Shown here piece after piece: positions 6,783-12,315 of a stretch of DNA of 12,315 nucleotides. The position numbers and the translations under genes were made by a program. Source of the stretch: Vavraia culicis subsp. floridensis. Its lineage: Eukaryota; Microsporidia; Pleistophoridae. The stretch is from NCBI RefSeq assembly GCF_000192795.1, contig NW_007360650.1:2207-14521 (forward strand), given 5' to 3'. The stretch's first letter is position 1; the number at the start of each line of letters is the position of its first letter. Below the pieces are notes generated by a model, which did not search any database, was not told where the DNA came from, and saw only the letters and a program-made list of their open reading frames with translations.

Positions 6783-8255
6783 ATGCATAAACAGATCATT
6801 CCAGCCAAGCTCACATCAAAACAAGCATGGCAATCAAACGCAATAGACACGCTCTCATCGCTTGACCCGCCATCAACACGCGATGACATAATCAACATCG
6901 GGCACTCGATCGATGCATCCCTGCGCATTTACAGCATGCGCATCGACAACGTGGTGGACATGACGAGCAAGCTGCTGGAACGGATGGTGCAGGTAAGGAA
7001 GAGGAGGAAGAACACGGCCAATACGCTTGCAGACAAAGAGAGCGTGAGGGTGGAGAAGCGGGTAGTGCTGTGGGACAAGGAAATGAGAGAGGTGCGGCGA
7101 TGCAACGTGCGAAATGACTGTTTGCTACGCACCGTGGGAATGGACAGAACGGGATGTATGATGGTGCTGGGGGAGGTGCCGGTTGATGCCCATAGGGTTA
7201 ATTACGGAGCATTTCTCTGCAGCAGAGAGTTGCAGGGTCATCTACAGCAGATCCGCTTCGCAGATCTTTTTGTTTGCCCCACGCTCAAAGGTGTGAAAGC
7301 AAGCGAAAATGCAGAAGAAATCGAATTCGACAATTTCTTGGACATCGATGAGCATATGCTTGAGAATGAGGTACCGATGAACGAGGGCAGTGTTGATCAC
7401 GAGGTTGTGAACGATGCCATGGACGAGGATGTTGGTGTTGATGCGCACGAGTGCATATTTACGGACAAGTTTGATGCTACGCCCTTTTCATACCACAAGG
7501 CGTGGGCAGGCCCACAAAATTGGCGCATACTTTCGCAAAGAAAGGCGTGCAGCGCAAGAAAAAGAACAAAGAAGGATTTTCTTGAGCAGTTCGATCGGAA
7601 GGCACTTGGTGACAGGCGCAGCTCCCTTCTAAGAGAAGAAGACGTGCTCAAACGACGGGCAGATGACAAGTGCATTGTAAAGGACTACGGCGTGGTAAAA
7701 GAGGATTTGTACGCACTGAACATGCTCAAGGAATGGTTTAGGATTGAAGGCCCGGCTTATGCCACTGATACGGTGCGTACCGATCCTGTTTATGCGCATG
7801 ATACTACCAATACAAGCATCAGCCACGTCAATGCACGTACCGCTGAGAACACGAGCATGCATCATGCGCTCGATAACAGCATCATCAATTCGTTCATTGA
7901 TCACTCTGCCAGGGAAATAAACACGGAGCACGTGCCCATTCCAATTGAGGACGAACTGCAAATGAACGGTCCGTTGAGCACAGCCAGCGTACATCTGCTG
8001 AAGAAATACGCGCGAATGCCCAAAAGAGTGGACATCAAAAGGCTAGAGCAGCACATAAGCACTGTGGTGCGGAAGAGCAAGCAGTTGGGTATCAGGGAGA
8101 TGTTTGATGCGGTGAAGGAGTATTATGGTGAGAAGGAAAGGGCCGATGTGTCGTGGCAGGTTATGTTTGTGGGTGTGTTAGAGTTAGCCAATTTTAAGGA
8201 ATTGAGGATAAAAGGGGAGGGTGAACAGATTGTTTTGGTACATGGCGAGGGTTAA
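6783..8255 (+). CDS. BRN1: Condensin kleisin subunit Brn1 / CAP-H (Barren)
   Basis: This 490-residue protein is the condensin subunit that bridges the SMC2 and SMC4 heads and recruits the HEAT subunits for mitotic chromosome compaction. Three landmarks fit the Barren family. The N-terminal block GHSIDASLRIYSMRIDNV at 40-57 corresponds to the human GTLDASTKIYAVRVD segment, within the kleisin helical region that contacts the SMC2 neck. The central WAGPQNWRI at 241-249 is the family's W-x-GP-x-x-W-[RK] motif. The C-terminal segment KYARMPKRVDIKRLEQHI at about 408-425, with VLELANFKELRI at 465-476, corresponds to the YA-x-x-x-K-x-x-D-x-K-x-L and LLHLAN parts of the winged-helix domain that binds the SMC4 head. 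At 490 residues it is much shorter than the usual ~700-750, mainly by losing linkers. The start follows a CCCC element and there is no intron. A GTAAGG inside the frame is coding. Confidence 0.93.
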   Translation: MHKQIIPAKLTSKQAWQSNAIDTLSSLDPPSTRDDIINIGHSIDASLRIYSMRIDNVVDMTSKLLERMVQVRKRRKNTANTLADKESVRVEKRVVLWDKEMREVRRCNVRNDCLLRTVGMDRTGCMMVLGEVPVDAHRVNYGAFLCSRELQGHLQQIRFADLFVCPTLKGVKASENAEEIEFDNFLDIDEHMLENEVPMNEGSVDHEVVNDAMDEDVGVDAHECIFTDKFDATPFSYHKAWAGPQNWRILSQRKACSARKRTKKDFLEQFDRKALGDRRSSLLREEDVLKRRADDKCIVKDYGVVKEDLYALNMLKEWFRIEGPAYATDTVRTDPVYAHDTTNTSISHVNARTAENTSMHHALDNSIINSFIDHSAREINTEHVPIPIEDELQMNGPLSTASVHLLKKYARMPKRVDIKRLEQHISTVVRKSKQLGIREMFDAVKEYYGEKERADVSWQVMFVGVLELANFKELRIKGEGEQIVLVHGEG

Positions 8256-8268
8256 GTTGTGGTGATGG

Positions 8269-8491
8269 GGTAAGTATTGAGGGTAGGATATTGAGGGTAA
8301 GTACTAGCAGGGTATCGGGGGTAAGTACTAGCGGTAGGATATTGAGGGTAAGTACTAGCGGTAGGATATTGGGGGTAAGTACTAGCAGGATATCGGGGGT
8401 AAGTACTAGCGGTAGGATATTGAGGGTAAGTACTAGCGGTAGGATATTGAGGGTAAGTACTAGCAGGGTATCGGGGTAAGTACTAGCGGTA
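8269..8491. repeat. Nine-unit minisatellite with A-A-B higher-order pattern
   Basis: Units begin with GGTAAGTA at 8269, 8296, 8320, 8347, 8374, 8398, 8425, 8452 and 8475. Most share GGTAAGTACTAGC. Type A units are 27 nt (ending GGTAGGATATTGRG) and type B units are 24 nt (ending AG-GATATCGGG or AGGGTATCGGG). The order is degenerate A, B, A, A, B, A, A, B (23 nt), partial A, so a 78-nt A-A-B block is repeated. The array starts 13 nt after the BRN1 stop. It has no ATG-initiated frame, and the open Ser/Arg-rich translation is a by-product of unit lengths divisible by three. Each unit carries GTAAGT, the consensus 5' splice-site word. Confidence 0.95.
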
Positions 8492-9118
8492 TGCGATGGC
8501 AGATACTACGTACTGCTTAAGTAACTGCATTATGTAAAGGGATGAAGAGCATCACAGTGGTAGATTCATCATCATTAATTTTGCCAATGATTAATTATTT
8601 ATGATTTATTAACAGTGGTGCAGGATGGATGTGCTAGGCATTGATGAAATGAAGGTAAGAAATTAAATCAAAGATAGAATTAGCAGTGAGGTACGTGCTA
8701 ATGATCAGGAAAGGTAAAAGAAATGGGAAAAATGACCAAGGATGAAGCTGTGCATGCCCAGGTGTTGTTGTGGTAGAGGAGAGCGTGATGGGTAAGAGGG
8801 AAAGTGCTGTATTGCAGATACATTTTGTTTTTACGATGCACTGCTGCTTCGTACCAATGGTGTTTTACGTTTTTAAGCTTATCGGCACGTACCGTACGCA
8901 CACCGTATTATTTGCACCGTTCTTTTTATGCTCTGCTCTGCTGCGTTTTTGTGTGGCATGTCCTGCTCATTACGCTGTTTCTTTTGTTGTGTTGCACTCC
9001 TTTCCTACCGCATCCCGCCACGTTCTCGCCGTTCCGTGTGCTGAAACGTCTCTCCATCTTTTGTTTACTGATCATTTTTGCTGATCGTTTAAAAAGAAAC
9101 GAAAACAAAAACAAACAA
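8492..9118. other. Spacer upstream of the Yip1/Yif1-like gene
   Basis: No gene was found. Around 8570-8612 the DNA is AT-rich with TTAATT/ATTAAT words. From 8800 it becomes T-rich and its plus-strand translation is hydrophobic but has no ATG before 9119. Positions 9090-9118 are an almost pure A/C run leading into the start codon. GTAAGA and ATTAG words at 8654-8682 could mimic a tiny intron, but no flanking reading frame supports it. Confidence 0.45.
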
Positions 9119-9718
9119 ATGGTCGTGCAGCACACAAACACCTTGCCGGATCACATACGCTCGAATACCTCGTTCACCAACGAGCTCAGGAACTACAAAA
9201 AGAGTTTTGTGCTCGATCCCGTATCGGTTGAGGACCTAGAGCCGAACATCTTCCTGATCGTTCTGTTCCCTCTGTACACCTGCCTGCTGCTCCTGCTCAC
9301 ATCCGTGCTATCAACCATACCACACATACGGCCGCTGCCTGTGCCGTACATCCTCGGCATTTACCTTGCCATTCAGGCGTACCTGCTCATCTCATCGATC
9401 GTTTACCGCTGGTACCTCACCAAAACATCAAGCATACTGGCACACATGCACGTGCTCAACTACACGCTGTCGTACATGCCGCTTAGCATGCTGCTGCGCG
9501 TATTGCTCGGTGCCCTAGGTTTCATCTTTGTGTTTGCGTATGTGCTTGTTGTGCAGTACTATTCGAGTGCGATCGTTACGTTGGGACACGAATGGACGAG
9601 CAGGAAGAACGTGTTCGTATTTTCTTTGATTACGCTGGTCATAAGTTTTATGTTTGTGTACGGTGTTGAAGGCATTTATACGATGGGTATTGCCGAGAGT
9701 GGAAGTACTAAATTTTAA
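9119..9718 (+). CDS. Small multipass membrane protein, possibly Yip1/Yif1 family
   Basis: The product has 199 residues: a 43-residue hydrophilic N-terminus followed by hydrophobic spans at about 44-67, 77-97, 121-147 (long enough for one span plus part of another) and 164-185. The layout of a cytosolic N-terminus, a DL-containing entry (VEDLEPNIFL, 37-46), then four to five close-packed spans, matches Yip1/Yif1 proteins, which act with Rab GTPases in ER-Golgi vesicle traffic. The segment ILAHMHVLNYTLSYMPLSML (106-125) resembles the Yif1 LLAYSGYKYVGM region in position and pattern. This is a pattern judgement by eye and the identity is weak. Otherwise it is a lineage-specific tetraspan protein. 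The ATG at 9119 is the first in this frame and follows an A-rich leader (acaaacaaATGG) like that of the 7-TM gene. Confidence 0.55.
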   Translation: MVVQHTNTLPDHIRSNTSFTNELRNYKKSFVLDPVSVEDLEPNIFLIVLFPLYTCLLLLLTSVLSTIPHIRPLPVPYILGIYLAIQAYLLISSIVYRWYLTKTSSILAHMHVLNYTLSYMPLSMLLRVLLGALGFIFVFAYVLVVQYYSSAIVTLGHEWTSRKNVFVFSLITLVISFMFVYGVEGIYTMGIAESGSTKF

Positions 9719-10077
9719 AGTGATGTATACGATTTGCTGGTGATTTTAAGACAGCGTTGCAATGGTGGATAGCATTGCTTGTTTAGTTTTGTTGTTGAGG
9801 GCGTTGCTCGTTCGTTCGTATTTTGCGATTGATAGCGTTGTCCTTTGTTACCACGTATCTTCTACCGCACGCCTACAGCTCCCACACCATTTCTTAGCAT
9901 CCCTCAAAATGCAGAATAACTGAACTGATCAACGTACTCCTACACGTAAAAATACGTATTTTACACTTCATGCCTACGTACACACCTCATCTGGAGGCTC
10001 TGTCCGTTCACACCGTTACGCATCATTGCGTGGTTGCAAGGATCGTTTAATGTAACACGAGCAGTACCGTACTCCGT
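9719..10077. other. Spacer after the Yip1/Yif1-like gene
   Basis: No gene was found. A near-perfect inverted repeat at 9946-9964 (GTAAAA, one extra A, TACGTA, TTTTAC) is the only structured element. It could form a short hairpin or be a palindromic protein site. CGTA words are frequent here. Confidence 0.4.
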
Positions 10078-10638
10078 TCACTGCCATTCGTGGTTCTTGT
10101 ACGGATACGCACCCTTTCCTACTAAGGTATCGCAGGAACGGACCATGAATCTGCCATTACCGCCACATTTAACGGTGTACGCTGCATTAAGTAATTCTCC
10201 GCCAGCATAACGCACAAATAAGTAAAATTTTTTGAACTGCTCATTTCTATTGCATTTAGCCGGCATGCCCAAAAGGGAACACGCTAATTGCGGTACACCT
10301 CGTAGAGTAACGTAAGAGAACAGAAAAGTGTTTTTATGCAGATTTTGTCGTATGAGGAGATAAACGTACGGATTTGCTGAAAAAGGTGAATCGCATTTAC
10401 TGGTACATCTAAAAATATGTTCTTCTTTCCCAGATTAACAGTCTATTTCTACCTTGTTCTGCAATACACTACAACTGCTCTATCAATTCCTATACTTCTG
10501 ATCAATAGGATCGGAGGCTGTGTTACACGCATACAACAATTCAAGCGTGTGATTGCTAATTTAGAACAAATATTTTGCTTGATACCAGTTGAGAAGAACG
10601 ACCGCAAGAATGATATCTGTTAATAAAATAGCTTTTAT
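10078..10638 (-). pseudogene. Probable decayed gene for a secreted Cys-containing protein
   Basis: A single minus-strand frame reads protein-like for about 187 codons, from an ATA at 10638-10636 to a TGA at 10080-10078. It is broken by stops at 10563-10561 (TAA), 10485-10480 (TGA TAG) and 10437-10435 (TAA). The first 25 codons encode a hydrophobic run (KAILLTDIILAVVLLNWYQA) very like a signal peptide, but the codon where Met would sit is ATA. The last 118 codons (10434-10078) are open, with Cys at regular spots and alternating aromatic and hydrophobic residues (FKKFYLFVRYAGGELL). All three stop types occur and no frameshift is needed, which suits a once-secreted gene inactivated by point mutation. 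The family is not recognised; a beta-rich domain is a guess. The alternative is chance, or that only a 62-residue ORF from the ATG at 10266 is used. Confidence 0.4.
10417..10623 (+). CDS. Small hydrophobic ORF, doubtful
   Basis: An ATG-initiated 68-residue frame has a hydrophobic N-terminal half (FFFPRLTVYFYLVLQ, then ALSIPILLI) and a polar C-terminus. AATAAA at 10622-10627 overlaps its stop codon, an arrangement seen in very compact genomes. It lies antisense to the upstream half of the probable pseudogene, so both readings cannot be the main explanation. The family is unknown. Confidence 0.2.
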   Translation: MFFFPRLTVYFYLVLQYTTTALSIPILLINRIGGCVTRIQQFKRVIANLEQIFCLIPVEKNDRKNDIC

Positions 10639-11045
10639 AATCCGTTATGACTGATCATGCTGCTGTTTTCGTTCAAAAATCAAATATTCTCTGTATTTTT
10701 CTAATTTGAGAAAACAAAGTAATCATGAAAAATGCACAACACACATTTCTAAGCAACAAATAACTACAAATTCGCTTTCTAACATTTTGCACGAACTGCA
10801 TACCGCAGATAAAAATTTTTAAGGCAGTTTACATATTATATCTGTGATATTAACATTGTACTGTACAGATTTGGTGTTATACCGAATCGTACGTGATGAT
10901 ACCATAAAAGACCGGTAAAGCAAGAAGATGAATTGTTGTGGCAGTTCTAGAATATTACCAGATTAGATTTTGCGAGTCGAGTGCTACTGCGTATTAAACC
11001 AAACTATTGTAGCATGTTCTTTGTTGATCTCACGACTTGCCATTT
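10639..11045. other. AT-rich spacer before the USP-like secreted gene
   Basis: No coding frame or RNA gene was seen. The stretch is AT-rich with short A and T runs and presumably contains the promoter of the downstream secreted gene. Confidence 0.45.
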
Positions 11046-12059
11046 ATGGAGAATAAGTCATTAACGAAAATGACACCCCGTATGAAATGTGTTCAGCTAA
11101 TTTTTGTAACGGTTTTTCTGTTCATTCACCGCTCATTGCAAACACATGGAAGTTCAGGTCGCACCAATCCCACTTGTCCCGGTGATGCTGAACAGGGTGG
11201 AAGCGCACCAAAAAAACCAAGAAAAGATGACTACAACGATCCGGAACACGATAAAAGTGCACAGCTTGTCATGTTAAAAACATATTGTACAAATGACCTG
11301 CTCTGTTCCTACGTCCTGCTTTCGTTATCGTGTTGTGCAAAATTTGTTAAATACATACACTTGGAAATGTTTAACGCAATTGATCACGGCCTGGTCTTGG
11401 AGATACGAAACTACTATCAATCCCTTGAATCATATATTTTTGCCACTGATCGTCGAATGAGTAGCAGCTCTGTGTATTGCGCTTTTGACTCCAATTGCTC
11501 ACTGATACCGCAAGAGTCCAGTCTAAGACGAGCATTTTTGCTTGTTTACGAGAATATTGTTCTGAAGTTGAGACAAGAGGACAATAATGCAAATATTACA
11601 GATTTGTTTATGTCGACAATGCAAAATGAAAGAGAGGTATCTTACTCGATCATCGAAATAACCTGCATCGATGGACAAGAAAAAACATTTATCGATCTCC
11701 TCGATGAAAAAATGAGTGCGATAACGAGAGCATCAAAGATATTGTTAGTGGTAAACAAGACTGAAAATAGACAGCTTATGCCAGCAATTGAATATCAACA
11801 CAACAACTTCACGTACAAACTGCAATCTGCTCTTGGTGCTGAGAAGAACAGCGGAGAACCTGTTGTATGGATAGGATGCAACAAGTTTCAAGTACCAGAA
11901 ATGAACGTAGTTAATGAAGAAAAATTGAATGAATACATATTTTTGATTGGTGTGTACGAACAGATGGATGGTGCTGAGAGACAAGTTGCAAATGAAAAAA
12001 GCACCTTCAACACGATATCTGAGGAAGGGAAACGAAAGAGAAGCTATAAAGGGTATTAA
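11046..12059 (+). CDS. Secreted protein with a degenerate ubiquitin-protease-like (USP) fold
   Basis: From the first ATG (11046) the product has 337 residues. A signal peptide is clear, with its hydrophobic core at 16-27 (VQLIFVTVFLFI). ATGs at 11070 and 11082 are in frame, and the last follows a CCCC, so it may be the real start. A basic, polar linker (KKPRK at 56-60) precedes a region resembling the USP/UCH deubiquitinase fold in order and pattern. TYCTNDLLCSYVL (79-91) lies where the Cys box (NTCYMNSVLQ type) would be. RASKILLVVNK (228-238) is like the LPKVLIIHLKR strand. YKLQSAL, then GEPVVWI (270-276), corresponds to the YKL...GHYVAY His box, and EYIFLIGVYEQ (296-306) to the terminal AYILFYE. 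The catalytic His would be Glu271 and the Cys is displaced, so activity is unlikely. KRKR at 329-332 could be a nuclear signal. If real, this is a host-directed pseudo-deubiquitinase. The fold call is by eye; the signal peptide is firmer. Confidence 0.7.
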   Translation: MENKSLTKMTPRMKCVQLIFVTVFLFIHRSLQTHGSSGRTNPTCPGDAEQGGSAPKKPRKDDYNDPEHDKSAQLVMLKTYCTNDLLCSYVLLSLSCCAKFVKYIHLEMFNAIDHGLVLEIRNYYQSLESYIFATDRRMSSSSVYCAFDSNCSLIPQESSLRRAFLLVYENIVLKLRQEDNNANITDLFMSTMQNEREVSYSIIEITCIDGQEKTFIDLLDEKMSAITRASKILLVVNKTENRQLMPAIEYQHNNFTYKLQSALGAEKNSGEPVVWIGCNKFQVPEMNVVNEEKLNEYIFLIGVYEQMDGAERQVANEKSTFNTISEEGKRKRSYKGY

Positions 12060-12152
12060 GGTGTGTTGATGTGCGTGCTGCTATGCATCTATGCTGCGGC
12101 ATGTATTTCTGGTGAGTGCCTAGATTCAGATAAAAATTGATATGCATGCAAA

Positions 12153-12315
12153 ATGACCAAGTTGTGTGGCTTGGATGAGACGTATAAGGGTGCGCTGTTT
12201 GTTTCTACAATATTGTTTTTGCGATCCGTTTGGTGTGAAGCTCTCTCTACACACCACCTTCGCTATAGCACTTCTAGGATCTTTAGTTCTAATGGTGCAT
12301 TTTTTACAAACAAAT
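12153..12315 (+). CDS. Start of another secreted protein, cut by the window edge
   Basis: An ATG at 12153 (context gcaaaATGAcc) opens a frame of 54 codons that reaches the right edge without a stop. An in-frame TGA lies upstream at 12138-12140, so this is the first possible Met. Residues 14-24 (ALFVSTILFLR) are hydrophobic and end in SVWCEA, a good signal-peptidase site. The mature part begins LSTHHLRYSTSRIF and shows no recognisable domain. It follows the USP-like secreted gene by 93 nt on the same strand and has the same layout of a signal peptide at the very start, suggesting a small tandem cluster of secreted genes. The shortness of the visible part keeps this tentative. Confidence 0.5.
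   Translation, partial: MTKLCGLDETYKGALFVSTILFLRSVWCEALSTHHLRYSTSRIFSSNGAFFTNK

Noticed and set aside
8291..8479. Ser/Arg-rich repeat protein in the minisatellite
   Set aside because: The frame begins at TTG, has no ATG, and is open only because unit lengths are multiples of three; the last 23-nt unit breaks it.
8654..8682. Possible 29-nt intron (GTAAGA...ATTAG)
   Set aside because: Joining the flanks gives an immediate stop, and no coding frame exists around it.
8804..9118. 105-residue hydrophobic extension of the Yip1/Yif1-like protein
   Set aside because: It starts with GTG and contains no ATG until 9119, which follows an A-rich leader typical of a start site.

Overview
The window looks like nuclear DNA of a microsporidian, or a similarly compacted intronless eukaryotic parasite. 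The two recognisable conserved genes encode an 18S-rRNA processing factor (IMP3) and the condensin kleisin (BRN1/CAP-H). Both are uninterrupted by introns and use the standard code, and the kleisin is much shorter than its usual ~700+ residues. Several other genes encode lineage-specific secreted or multipass membrane proteins. CCCC tracts lie close upstream of some start codons, as reported for microsporidia. The genus cannot be fixed from sequence alone. Intergenic spacers of 0.4 to 2.7 kb argue against the ultra-compact Encephalitozoon type.

Layout. Positions 1-634 (minus) hold the 5' two-thirds or so of a secreted coiled-coil protein that runs off the left edge in 24-nt repeats. Positions 635-3298 form a very long gene-poor stretch that is AT-rich up to about 2460. 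It contains a 34-nt direct repeat and a stop-riddled minus-strand frame that may be a dead secreted gene. Positions 3299-3835 are IMP3, preceded by a pyrimidine-rich 29-nt tandem repeat. Positions 5073-6086 encode a 7-TM orphan protein. Positions 6783-8255 are BRN1, with a similar pyrimidine duplication in its leader and a nine-unit minisatellite starting 13 nt after its stop. Positions 9119-9718 encode a small multipass protein resembling the Yip1/Yif1 family. From about 10100 the DNA becomes AT-rich again. It holds a probable decayed secreted gene (10078-10638, minus), a secreted protein resembling a catalytically dead ubiquitin-specific protease (11046-12059), and the start of another signal-peptide protein (12153 to the edge).

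The theme is a GC-richer housekeeping and membrane-gene core flanked by AT-rich DNA holding secreted, lineage-specific and apparently decaying genes. No operon logic is expected. All confident genes from IMP3 onward are on the plus strand, and only the left secreted gene is divergent. No tRNA, rRNA, transposon, CRISPR or clear spliceosomal intron was found.
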